Part shown: positions 51,432 through 60,267 of the stretch, piece after piece
Layout: each line of letters begins with the position of its first letter
Numbering within the stretch: position 1 is the first letter of the stretch
From: an uncultured Lachnospiraceae bacterium
GTDB taxonomy: Bacteria > Bacillota > Clostridia > Lachnospirales > Lachnospiraceae
Direction of reading: 5' to 3'
Length of the DNA: 64,000 bases
Assembly: GCA_934294885.1 (NCBI GenBank)
Contig: CAKRAK010000001.1
Location: 62,001 to 126,000 of the forward strand
The notes under the pieces: generated by a model
What the model was told of the DNA's origin: nothing
What the model saw: the letters and a program-made list of their open reading frames with translations, nothing else
The model's database searches: none
Program-made: the position numbers and the translations under genes

Positions 51432-54400
51432 TTACATAAAGTATTCAACACCTGACTCAAAAATCAACTGGTTCTGATCTCCGTAAATATTAATTGCTAC
51501 AGAATCATCTCTACGTTCTGAATGAGCCATCTTTCCGAGTACACGTCCGTCCGGACTTGTAATACCCTCAATAGCGGCATAGGAACCATTTACGTTATAG
51601 TCTTCATTCATGGTTGGGTTTCCTTCTAAATCAACATACTGGGTTGCAACCTGACCATTTTCAAATAACTTATCTATCCACTCTTTACTTGCAACAAATC
51701 TTCCTTCACCATGGGAAATCGGTACAGTATACACACCACCTAAAACTGCCTTTGACAACCAAGGGCTCTTATTGGTTACAACCTTGGTATAAACCATCTT
51801 AGACTGATGACGTCCGATGCAGTTATACGTAAGGGTTGGTGAATCCTCCTTCTGGGATGTAATTTTTCCATACGGTACCAAACCTAACTTAATCAATGCC
51901 TGGAAACCGTTACAAATACCAAGAGCAAGACCGTCCCGTTCCTCTAACAGCTTCGTAATCTCATCCTTTAACTTCGCATTACGGAAGGCTGTTGCAAAGA
52001 ATTTTGCGGAACCATCCGGTTCATCACCGGCTGAGAATCCACCTGGGAACATAATAATCTGAGCCTGACTGATTGCCTTAGCAAACGCATCTACCGAATC
52101 CAGAATATTCTGCTCTGTCATATTCTTAAATACCATGGTCTCAACCTCTGCACCGGCACGTTCAAAAGCTCTTGTAGAATCATATTCACAGTTTGTTCCC
52201 GGGAATACAGGGATAAATACCTTTGGTTTTGCTACTTTATGCTTACATACATATATTTCATCTGCTTTATAAATATCCTCTTTTACTGTCTCCTGTTTTA
52301 CATTGGAAGATGTAGGGAATACTTTTTCTAATTTTGAAGTCCATGCGTGAATTGCATCGTCCATAGGAATAGAAACGCCGGCATATGAAAATGCTTCGTC
52401 ACCGGTGGTAGAACCAATCACACGATGAGCAACTGTCAATGTCTCACCCTTGGCAACTTCAAGGATAATTGCTCCGTACTTCTTCTCTAACATTTCAGAG
52501 GTCTCTATGTCTTTCAAAGCCACACCGATCTTATTACCGAATCCCATCTTGGAAACCGCCTCAACAACTCCGCCGAATCCAACTGCATATGCGGATAATA
52601 CTTTTCCATCCTGCATATCCTTATATAAGTCAGAGTAAATGTTTTTGATTGCCTCATAATCAGAAAGTCCATAAGCATCTCTTGTCACGTCTACTAACAC
52701 AACATCATTGCCGGCAGCCTTAAACTCTGTTGTAACAACATCCGATGTCTTGGCAACGTCAACGGCAAAGGAACAAAGTGTTGGCGGAACATCAATATCA
52801 TCAAAGGAACCTGACATGGAATCCTTACCACCGATAGATGCAAGTCCAAATCCCAACTGTGCATCATATGCACCCAAAAGTGCGGACATTGGAGCACCCC
52901 AACGTTTTGGATCAGAACCCAAACGTTTAAAGTATTCCTGATATGTCATATAAATCTTATGCCAGTCACCACCGGCTGCAACAATTTTTGCAATAGAATG
53001 AATAACCGCATAAATAGAACCATGATATGGAGACCAGCTTAATAAATAAGGGTCCAGACCATAAGACATCATTGTAACATCATCACTGTTTCCTTTATCC
53101 ATAGGAATCTTTGCGATCATAGTCTGGGTCTCAGATAACTGATACTTACCACCGTATGGCATTACAACCGTTCCTGCTCCGATAGAGCTGTCAAACATCT
53201 CAACAAGACCCTTCTGTGAACATACATTCAGATCAGATAAGGTATCAAGCCATGCTTTCTTTACATCTGTAAAGTCAGCCTTTTCACAAAATGCATCTGC
53301 CTTTTCATCCGGCATCTCAACAACTACATCACTTTCCTGATGTGCACCGTTTGTATCAATAAAGCTTCTGGAAATATTTACGATTTCCTTTCCTCTCCAT
53401 GTCATAACAAGGCGTGGACTTTCTGTTACTTCAGCAACAACAACCGCTTCCAGATTCTCCTCTTCACAATATCCTAACATCGTGTCAACATCTGATTTGT
53501 CAACAACAACCGCCATTCTTTCCTGAGATTCCGAAATTGCAATTTCTGTACCGTTCAGGCCGGCATATTTTTTAGGCACTTTATCCAAATCAATCTGTAA
53601 TCCGTCTGCAAGCTCACCGATTGCTACGCTGACACCACCTGCACCAAAGTCATTACATTTACGAATCAGACTGGCAACCTCTTTTCTTCTAAACAATCTC
53701 TGAATCTTACGTTCTGTTGGTGGATTACCCTTTTGAACCTCTGAACCACAAGTATCAATAGACTTTGTTGTATGTTTCTTGGAAGAACCTGTAGCACCAC
53801 CAATACCATCACGACCGGTTCTACCACCGATTAAGATGATTACATTTCCCGGATCAGATGTTAAACGCTTCACATTTTCCTTTGGAGCAGCTGCAACAAC
53901 AGCACCAATCTCCATACGCTTTGCCACATAATTCGGATGATATACTTCATTTACATGTCCTGTTGCCAGACCAATCTGGTTACCGTATGAGCTGTATCCA
54001 TGAGCAGCAGTTGTAACAATCTTTCTCTGAGGAAGCTTTCCTTCTAAAGTCTCTGACAATGGTTTTGTCGGGTCTGCAGCACCTGTTACACGCATTGCCT
54101 GATATACATAAGAACGTCCTGACAATGGATCACGGATACAACCACCAAGACAGGTTGCAGCACCACCAAAAGGCTCAATCTCTGTTGGGTGGTTATGGGT
54201 CTCATTCTTAAACTGTACCAGATACGGAACCTCTTTTCCGTCAATCGTAACCGGAACCTCAATCGAGCAGGCATTAATCTCATCAGATACTTCCATTTCC
54301 TGAAGCTTACCCTGGGAGCGAAGCTTTTTCATCGCCAATAATGCAATATCCATTAAGCAGACAAACTTATCATCTCTACCCTTATATAACTCCTTATGTG

Positions 54401-55178
54401 TTTCCAAATAATTATCATATGTATCCCTGATTGGTTTCTGATAATAACCATCTTCAAACTGTACATTTGTAAGCTCTGTAGCAAATGTGGTATGTCTGCA
54501 ATGATCAGACCAGTATGTATCCAATACTCGAATCTCTGTCATAGACGGATCACGGTTTTCCTCATTTGCAAAATAATTCTGAATATGAAGAAAATCCTTA
54601 AATGTCATGGCAAGACCCAACGAATCATATAAAGTCTTTAATTCATTCTCCGGCATATCCTTAAAGCCGACAAAGATTTCTACATCAGCAGGCTCATCAA
54701 ACTTCTGAACTAAGGTTTCCGGAATCTTCTTATCATCCGTCTCACGAGAATCAACCGGATTGATACAATATGCTTTCACTTTTTCAAATTCTTCATCACT
54801 GATTGCACCGGAAATCACGTAAGTAGTTGCACTTCGGATAATCGCTTCTTCTTTTTCATTCAACAGCTTCACGCATTGCTCTGCAGAATCTGCACGCTGG
54901 TCAAACTGTCCCGGAAGTGCCTCAACGGAAAATACCCGTTCACTATCATCTGTTGGAAATGTTGTCTCATATACAAAATCAACCGGAGGCTCAGAGAATA
55001 CCGTTTTTAATGCTTTCTCATAAGTCTTGTCAGATATGTTCTCTACATCATACCGAATCAATACTCTGACCTTTTCAATCTTCAAGTCTAAATACTGTGT
55101 TAATTCTTCGAATAATTCCTTTGCTTTAACAGCATATTCAGGTTTCTTCTCAACATATACTCGCTTAACTTTGCTCAT
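51432..55178 (-). CDS. purL: Phosphoribosylformylglycinamidine synthase, single-chain PurL-PurQ form
   Basis: This 1248-residue enzyme performs the fourth step of purine synthesis, turning FGAR and glutamine into FGAM. The FGAM synthase part spans ~residues 1-970 (KNETHNHPTEIEPFGGAATC, GGRTGRDGIGGATGSS, both shown in part). The C-terminal glutamine amidotransferase (~990-1248) has the nucleophile in LALGICNGFQAL and the His/Glu pair in the ISHGEGRF region. This fused form replaces separate purL, purQ and purS. GGGAGGAAA precedes the ATG. No purine riboswitch or other pur genes are adjacent. Confidence 0.96.
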   Translation of the reverse strand: MSKVKRVYVEKKPEYAVKAKELFEELTQYLDLKIEKVRVLIRYDVENISDKTYEKALKTVFSEPPVDFVYETTFPTDDSERVFSVEALPGQFDQRADSAEQCVKLLNEKEEAIIRSATTYVISGAISDEEFEKVKAYCINPVDSRETDDKKIPETLVQKFDEPADVEIFVGFKDMPENELKTLYDSLGLAMTFKDFLHIQNYFANEENRDPSMTEIRVLDTYWSDHCRHTTFATELTNVQFEDGYYQKPIRDTYDNYLETHKELYKGRDDKFVCLMDIALLAMKKLRSQGKLQEMEVSDEINACSIEVPVTIDGKEVPYLVQFKNETHNHPTEIEPFGGAATCLGGCIRDPLSGRSYVYQAMRVTGAADPTKPLSETLEGKLPQRKIVTTAAHGYSSYGNQIGLATGHVNEVYHPNYVAKRMEIGAVVAAAPKENVKRLTSDPGNVIILIGGRTGRDGIGGATGSSKKHTTKSIDTCGSEVQKGNPPTERKIQRLFRRKEVASLIRKCNDFGAGGVSVAIGELADGLQIDLDKVPKKYAGLNGTEIAISESQERMAVVVDKSDVDTMLGYCEEENLEAVVVAEVTESPRLVMTWRGKEIVNISRSFIDTNGAHQESDVVVEMPDEKADAFCEKADFTDVKKAWLDTLSDLNVCSQKGLVEMFDSSIGAGTVVMPYGGKYQLSETQTMIAKIPMDKGNSDDVTMMSYGLDPYLLSWSPYHGSIYAVIHSIAKIVAAGGDWHKIYMTYQEYFKRLGSDPKRWGAPMSALLGAYDAQLGFGLASIGGKDSMSGSFDDIDVPPTLCSFAVDVAKTSDVVTTEFKAAGNDVVLVDVTRDAYGLSDYEAIKNIYSDLYKDMQDGKVLSAYAVGFGGVVEAVSKMGFGNKIGVALKDIETSEMLEKKYGAIILEVAKGETLTVAHRVIGSTTGDEAFSYAGVSIPMDDAIHAWTSKLEKVFPTSSNVKQETVKEDIYKADEIYVCKHKVAKPKVFIPVFPGTNCEYDSTRAFERAGAEVETMVFKNMTEQNILDSVDAFAKAISQAQIIMFPGGFSAGDEPDGSAKFFATAFRNAKLKDEITKLLEERDGLALGICNGFQALIKLGLVPYGKITSQKEDSPTLTYNCIGRHQSKMVYTKVVTNKSPWLSKAVLGGVYTVPISHGEGRFVASKEWIDKLFENGQVATQYVDLEGNPTMNEDYNVNGSYAAIEGITSPDGRVLGKMAHSERRDDSVAINIYGDQNQLIFESGVEYFM

Positions 55179-55261
55179 ATTTTCCTCCCAGGTATACTAC
55201 CTTATATCACACTTATTCGATTATAAATGGCAATACATTTCACCAAAAATAACCTTGTAAC

Positions 55262-55290
55262 ATCATAACTTATCTTCCGGTTTTAGTCAA
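55262..55290 (-). promoter_or_regulatory. Promoter of purL
   Basis: Minus-strand TTGACT and TATGAT are spaced 17 nt apart, about 85 nt before the ATG. The leader shows no G-box riboswitch pattern. A PurR-type operator cannot be judged by eye. Confidence 0.6.
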
Positions 55291-55322
55291 TTGCTATGTC
55301 GCGCCGATTATATATAAAGCAA

Positions 55323-55373
55323 CAAAAAAACTCCTAAAATAAATCCTGTCATTATTTTAGGAGCTTTTGAGAT
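55323..55373 (-). terminator. Terminator of the CheX-CheY operon
   Basis: On the minus strand AGCTCCTAAAATAA pairs with TTATTTTAGGAG, followed by TTTTTTTG. Confidence 0.85.
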
Positions 55374-55382
55374 GCATATATC

Positions 55383-55745
55383 TTATGCACCAATTACTTT
55401 ATCAATTATTTTCTTCAAAATGTCCGGTTCAAATGGCTTTGGAACGAATTCATCTGCACCGTTTTGAACCGCTTCAATCATCTTTGTCTTCTGTCCGGCA
55501 GCTGTAACCATTACAACCTTTGCATCCGGATAATCAGCTTTGATCTTCTTCAATGCCTCAATACCATCTAATACCGGCATCGTTATATCCATTGTTACAA
55601 GATCCGGCTTTAATTTACCGTAGCTTTCATAACCTTCCAATCCGTTGGTTGCCTCTCCCACAACCTCATATCCTGCTGATTCTAATAAACCTTTTAAAAT
55701 TTTTCTCGATGTTCTTGAATCATCGACAATTAAAATTCTTGTCAT
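55383..55745 (-). CDS. cheY: CheY-like single-domain response regulator
   Basis: This 120-residue protein is only a receiver domain. The acidic pocket is IVDDSRTS near residue 8, the phospho-acceptor Asp is in LVTMDITMPVLDG (~residue 53), and the Thr/Lys switch residues are in VMVTAAGQ and FVPKPFEPD. It matches chemotaxis CheY of Gram-positive bacteria. It follows the CheX-like gene by about 100 bp in the same direction, which suggests a phosphatase-regulator pair. Confidence 0.93.
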   Translation of the reverse strand: MTRILIVDDSRTSRKILKGLLESAGYEVVGEATNGLEGYESYGKLKPDLVTMDITMPVLDGIEALKKIKADYPDAKVVMVTAAGQKTKMIEAVQNGADEFVPKPFEPDILKKIIDKVIGA

Positions 55746-55846
55746 AGTATCTCATTTCCTTCTTAAAATATATTTTCCTAAAAGGCAGTCCCTCTGTTAT
55801 CCTGCCCTTACGCAGAAACTCCGGACAACCGCCATCATAATCTGTC

Positions 55847-56743
55847 TTATGATAATTCAACCGCCTGATCAAATCCGATAATCAAATCTACTTCGCCATT
55901 TTCAACGGACATCGGAACTCTGTACATGATGCCATCTGTGCGAAGTGTAACCGGCTCTGTCTTCATAACAGGAGGCTCCATATCTACTTCAACACCCGAT
56001 TCACATGCACCGGTAGCAAAAAGACCATTGTTACAATTTAAGAATTCACAGGCTGCATCAATTACATCCATGTCTACCTGAGAAAAATCTTCCTTTGCAT
56101 AGCTTTGTGCCATCTTACGAATACCTTCTCCATCACCGCCAAATGCCACAAAAATCTGATGATCACCTTTCATAGACTGGGATGCAAGGTATTCTGTCTG
56201 ATATTCCGATATTACCTCGACCTTTTCCATACGGAAGTTACGGTCAATAAAACGAACCATATTTCTTGCCATCAAAGATATGTAATCCTTAACCGGCTGT
56301 GAAATGGCCTCATCCTTCATAAAGATTGGAGTAATGCGGTCTACGTCACCACTCTTAATAGCCTCCATATCCTTTGCCGTAAAGCCTTCGGCAGCCTTAA
56401 ATTCATTTAATTCTGTCTGGATATCCCCAAGAGCTAAAATGTTATTCTCTGTTAAAGTCTGAATAAAAAGCAGATAACTGTCTCCCTGACTTTCTAACAG
56501 TTCTCCTACCTGCTGCTGTGTCAGATAACCTTTTTCTATGGCGATATCACCAAAACGCTTGTCCTGTAACTGCTGCAGCGTATTTACCTCATCAGCCTGC
56601 TGGGTTGTCATATACCCATACTCTACAGCCAATAATCCTAATTTTACTTTAGAATTCGCACTATTGGTCAGCATATCTTCCAACTGTCCCAATGTAAGTT
56701 TGCCTTTGTCTGCTAAAAATTTTCCAAAATATACCCCAAACAT
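55847..56743 (-). CDS. CheX/CheC-like chemotaxis phosphatase-type protein with N-terminal repeats
   Basis: This 298-residue protein has two N-terminal repeats that look like the MshEN/GspE N-terminal fold (FGKFLADKGKLTLGQLEDML and FGDIAIEKGYLTQQQVGELL, residues ~6-85). The MshEN domain binds c-di-GMP in some proteins, but the key residues were not checked. The C-terminal ~120-298 resembles CheX/CheC (CEFLNCNNGLFAT, VPMSVENGEVDLIIGFD). The CheC-type E-x-x-N motif is not clear, so phosphatase activity is uncertain. CheY follows. AGGAGG precedes the ATG. Confidence 0.72.
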   Translation of the reverse strand: MFGVYFGKFLADKGKLTLGQLEDMLTNSANSKVKLGLLAVEYGYMTTQQADEVNTLQQLQDKRFGDIAIEKGYLTQQQVGELLESQGDSYLLFIQTLTENNILALGDIQTELNEFKAAEGFTAKDMEAIKSGDVDRITPIFMKDEAISQPVKDYISLMARNMVRFIDRNFRMEKVEVISEYQTEYLASQSMKGDHQIFVAFGGDGEGIRKMAQSYAKEDFSQVDMDVIDAACEFLNCNNGLFATGACESGVEVDMEPPVMKTEPVTLRTDGIMYRVPMSVENGEVDLIIGFDQAVELS

Positions 56744-56876
56744 ATAAACCTCCTATGTAAAAGAATTCTCTTTCACATTCTAAAAACTATTTCTTACATA
56801 TTTTAACACATATTCTCTGTATAAAGCAAATTATTTTGCGATTCTTTATAAAAAATCATTCTTCAACATTTTCTGA

Positions 56877-56905
56877 TTGATTAATCCCTGTTCATTCATT
56901 ATAAT
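56877..56905 (+). promoter_or_regulatory. Promoter of the GGDEF-EAL gene
   Basis: TTGATT and a perfect TATAAT are spaced 17 nt apart, about 30 nt before the ATG. Confidence 0.65.
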
Positions 56906-56935
56906 GAATATTATTTTATCGAAGGGGAATTATTT

Positions 56936-59377
56936 ATGTCTATCAAAAAATCATTACAAACATCTATCCTGTTGCTAGCCGTAATCCCTGTGATCATAAT
57001 GGCAATTTCATCCTATATTATCGCAACAACAAGATACGCACAGATCAATGAAGAAAATACAAAAAATATGGCAAACAATTACAGTCATGCATTTGCATCC
57101 AAACTACAATCCCAGATTATAGAGACTTCCTCTTTGGCAAATACAAACGACATCAAAAACTATCTGTTGGAAAAGATTAATTCTCCAAATCTATTGTTAA
57201 CAGACAGCTCTTCCGAATATAACAGCATAAAGAACTCATTTACCCAGGTTGCAAAAGACTTTGACCAAACGGTTCAGTACTATCTGTATGACACAGACGG
57301 CTATCTGGTTGTATCTTCTACCGATACCTTTGATGCCGACTGGTCAGAAGTTATGTCAGAGCCGGTTACAAACTATAAAGATGTATCCGTTATATCAAAC
57401 TCCCGTTTTTCGGAAATAGATTTGGATATTGTGTGTCCTGTCATTGTAAAGCAGAAAATCGTCGGACTGTTACGGACAAGTGTTTCATCGGATTATTTTG
57501 GAAATTATATCCAATACGGAAAAGATAAAAACAATCAATACTTTGTAATCAATGAAGAAGGAGAGCCGCTCTTTGGATATGAAGAAGATCCCAATGAGGA
57601 TATAAAGCTGATAAAACATATTCAGGAAGTATTCCTTTCTAAAAACAATACGGAACCGGTTTCCATTAATGATACCTTCACAGAAGACCGCCATTATATC
57701 TACGGATATGCAACCGTTGAGGGATATAACTGGCTCTATATTATCAGACAGAATACAGATACCTATACAAGGATCGTATCTTCTCTTCCGATTCTTCTGA
57801 TTGTTTTATTATTGGTCGTAACCGTAATCTCCAAATACATCAGTCAGAATCTTGCCACACGATACACACAGCCGATTTTGGAATTATGTGATAAGATGCA
57901 GGCTGCCGCCGATGGACAGTTAGATGTTCAATGTGATACCAACTGGTTCGGAGAATACGAATCTCTTGCAACAAATTTTAATGAAATGATGAATATTATT
58001 TCAAGAAACTATAACGATATTTCCAATGCCCAGTTTTTGTTGGAAAATAAACAGCAGGAGCTAAAAACAAATTATGAACATATTGAAGAGATTGCCTATC
58101 ATGATGCTTTGACAGGCTTATATAATCGAACCGCATTCTACAAATATGCAGAAGAAATCCTTTCCGACAAGAAGTTAAAGAAGAAGAATCACGGCATCAT
58201 ATTTATTGATCTGGATGGTTTCAAATCCATTAACGATACGTTAGGACATGATTACGGAGATTTGCTATTGAAGGAAGTATCCAATAAGCTTCTTTCCTTT
58301 ATGGAACCAAATGATCTTTTTGCCAGAAACGGTGGCGACGAATTTGTTATTTTGAAAAATAATTACGGTACAATGAAGCGATTGGAAGATTTTCTTTCTA
58401 ATCTGGTATCCATTGCCTCTACACCATTTGAATTAAAGGATGAAACCGTAAGAGTCACCTTAAGTGCCGGTGCCGCACTATATCCTCAGCATGGTACCAC
58501 CTTAACGGAGCTTATGAAAAATGCGGATATTGCCATGTATACCGCAAAAAATGCAGGTAAGAACAGCTACACATTTTTCAATGCTTCCATGGAAGACGAT
58601 ATTAACAGAAGAAATGATCTGATCGATATCTTAAGAAATGCCATTGCAAACAAGGATGTTTACCTGCTCTATCAGCCGCAGGCGGATGTGTCTACCGGAG
58701 AAATCGTAGGCTGTGAGGCCCTGATGCGTTTAAATGCACCGATTGTAGGCTTTGTATCTCCTGATGAATTCATTCCCATTGCAGAAGAAAGCGGTTTAAT
58801 CGATGATTTAGGAGAATGGGCATTGATTGAAGCATGCAGCTTTAACCAGCGTCTTATGGATGAGGGTTACAAGCCGATTCAAATTTCTGTTAATGTGTCA
58901 ACTGCACAGCTGCACGGAGACCGGTTATTAAAAGCGATCCATAATTTGAAAAAGCATACGACAATGCCGCTTCATTATCTGGAAATAGAATTAACGGAAA
59001 GTGTATTAATGAAAAACTTCGACCATAACCTTACATTGATCAAGAAGTTAAAGGCTATGGGAATCCGCATTGCATTGGATGACTTCGGAACCGGATATTC
59101 TTCCTTCAGTTATCTAACGAAGATACCCATTGATACACTGAAAATTGACAAAACCTTTATTGATAACATCTGTGAAAATGAAAATGACCAATATATTACG
59201 GAAACTATTATTAAACTGGCGCACAAGCTGAATATCAAGGTTATTGCAGAGGGTGTAGAAACATTGGAACAGCTTCGAATTCTGCAAAGTCACACCTGTG
59301 ATGTACTACAGGGATACTTCTTCAGCCGTGCGATATCAGAAAAGGACTTTATTGAAATGCTGCAAATCAATTCCTGA
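56936..59377 (+). CDS. Membrane-bound c-di-GMP enzyme: Cache-HAMP-GGDEF-EAL
   Basis: This 813-residue protein has membrane helices at ~residues 9-30 and ~282-302 enclosing an extracellular dCache-like sensor, then HAMP (~305-360), a GGDEF domain (~385-540) with intact RNGGDEF, and an EAL domain (~560-813) with CEALMRLN, IALDDFGTGYSSF and VIAEGVETLEQ. The residues needed for both synthesis and breakdown of c-di-GMP appear present. The inhibitory RxxD site before GGDEF reads EPND, so product inhibition at that site is probably lost. GAAGGGGA precedes the ATG. It is divergent from the CheX-CheY pair, an association that suits control of motility. Confidence 0.95.
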   Translation: MSIKKSLQTSILLLAVIPVIIMAISSYIIATTRYAQINEENTKNMANNYSHAFASKLQSQIIETSSLANTNDIKNYLLEKINSPNLLLTDSSSEYNSIKNSFTQVAKDFDQTVQYYLYDTDGYLVVSSTDTFDADWSEVMSEPVTNYKDVSVISNSRFSEIDLDIVCPVIVKQKIVGLLRTSVSSDYFGNYIQYGKDKNNQYFVINEEGEPLFGYEEDPNEDIKLIKHIQEVFLSKNNTEPVSINDTFTEDRHYIYGYATVEGYNWLYIIRQNTDTYTRIVSSLPILLIVLLLVVTVISKYISQNLATRYTQPILELCDKMQAAADGQLDVQCDTNWFGEYESLATNFNEMMNIISRNYNDISNAQFLLENKQQELKTNYEHIEEIAYHDALTGLYNRTAFYKYAEEILSDKKLKKKNHGIIFIDLDGFKSINDTLGHDYGDLLLKEVSNKLLSFMEPNDLFARNGGDEFVILKNNYGTMKRLEDFLSNLVSIASTPFELKDETVRVTLSAGAALYPQHGTTLTELMKNADIAMYTAKNAGKNSYTFFNASMEDDINRRNDLIDILRNAIANKDVYLLYQPQADVSTGEIVGCEALMRLNAPIVGFVSPDEFIPIAEESGLIDDLGEWALIEACSFNQRLMDEGYKPIQISVNVSTAQLHGDRLLKAIHNLKKHTTMPLHYLEIELTESVLMKNFDHNLTLIKKLKAMGIRIALDDFGTGYSSFSYLTKIPIDTLKIDKTFIDNICENENDQYITETIIKLAHKLNIKVIAEGVETLEQLRILQSHTCDVLQGYFFSRAISEKDFIEMLQINS

Positions 59378-59378
59378 A

Positions 59379-59485
59379 TGATATTGGAAGGTAATTGGGA
59401 AACCCTCATAGGACTTAATATATCGTGCAAAATTTATATAATATATCGTAGGCACGCTTGCGCTTCATTTTGCACAATATCATCA
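59379..59485. repeat. Nested inverted repeats upstream of the DUF1292 gene
   Basis: ATGATATTG at 59378-59387 pairs with CAATATCAT near 59475-59483, and GTGCAAAAT (59425-59433) with ATTTTGCAC (59467-59475). The GTGCAAAAT arms are shared with the 50-bp palindrome at 37646. Further partial pairing (TTGGGAAA with TTTTCCAA) extends downstream. It may include the terminator of the GGDEF-EAL gene, although no T-run follows. Confidence 0.4.
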
Positions 59486-59540
59486 CCTTGCATGGATTTT
59501 CCAAGCCTCCAAATTATATGAGACAAGAGAGGTAATTTAT

Positions 59541-59852
59541 ATGAGTAAAGAAAAAGACATCATTACACAAACAACCGTTACAGAGGATACCATATCATTA
59601 TTTTTAGATGATGGTGTAGAGATTGAATGTGATATTCTGGCAATCTTTCCGGTAAAGGAGCAATTCTATGTTGCCCTGATGCCACAGACAAAAGTAGACG
59701 GCTACGAAGAAGGAGAATATTTCTTATATCGCTACTGGTCTGATGGGGACAACACAACTTTGTCCGATATCGAATCAGAAGAAGAATTAGAGGCTGTCGA
59801 GGATCGTTTTGAAGAATTGTTGGACGAAGAAGAATTCAACGAAATGAAATAA
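59541..59852 (+). CDS. DUF1292-family protein
   Basis: This 103-residue acidic protein matches the DUF1292 (YrzB-like) family: a short beta domain (TISLFLDDGVEIECDILAIF, FYVALMPQT) and a Glu-rich helical tail (FEELLDEEEFNEMK). The function is unknown. AGAGAGG precedes the ATG. It is followed by a strong structured terminator-like element, so it is a single-gene unit. Confidence 0.9.
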   Translation: MSKEKDIITQTTVTEDTISLFLDDGVEIECDILAIFPVKEQFYVALMPQTKVDGYEEGEYFLYRYWSDGDNTTLSDIESEEELEAVEDRFEELLDEEEFNEMK

Positions 59853-59907
59853 CAGCTTTGCCTTTTCTATGATCTGACAGACTATGAGAAACATGCTTTG
59901 CGTAAAT

Positions 59908-59980
59908 AAAAATAACTACCTGTTACAGGCTGTAACATTCTTTTACCGGAATGTATCCGCCGTAAACGGTAGTTATTTTT
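59908..59980 (+). terminator. Terminator-like element with a three-way-junction fold
   Basis: An outer stem AAAAATAACTACC/GGTAGTTATTTTT (13 bp) encloses a perfect hairpin TGTTACA-GGC-TGTAACA and a second arm around TTTTACCG...CGTAAA. The outer stem ends in TTTTT on both strands, so it can terminate DUF1292 transcription and the convergent gene. The enclosed arms are more than a plain terminator needs. Confidence 0.65.
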
Positions 59981-60015
59981 ATGTTTTCCTATATCATACT
60001 ATCGTCAAAATCATA

Positions 60016-60255
60016 TTATTTCATCTGACTGTTTCCAAATGCCTTTAACTGTTCCACCAGCTCCAAATCTTCCTGATTTACTTTCATATTGGTGGTAATC
60101 TTTCTTCCATCCGGTGCGGTAACACTTATTTCAATAATACTACCCTCTCCCATGCTTCTTGCTGCATCCGAAAAAAACATAGGAACCTTTGGATGATTTT
60201 GTTTAAACTTATCTAACATACCTTTTATCTGCATTAATGCCATTGGGTTTACCAT
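60016..60255 (-). CDS. Small conserved-looking cytoplasmic protein next to parC
   Basis: This 79-residue protein (MVNPMALMQIKGML...) has an N-terminal amphipathic helix, then a beta-rich part (IIEISVTAPDGRKITTNMKV) and a short C-terminal helix. I do not recognise the family. AGGAGG precedes the ATG, and it follows the topoisomerase A subunit gene by 12 bp, so it is almost certainly expressed with it. A role linked to the topoisomerase is only guesswork from position. Confidence 0.8.
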   Translation of the reverse strand: MVNPMALMQIKGMLDKFKQNHPKVPMFFSDAARSMGEGSIIEISVTAPDGRKITTNMKVNQEDLELVEQLKAFGNSQMK

Positions 60256-60267
60256 AAAAATTCCTCC

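Noticed and set aside
55179..55382. Purine riboswitch before purL
   Set aside because: A normal sigma-A promoter lies ~85 nt upstream and the leader lacks the conserved aptamer loops.
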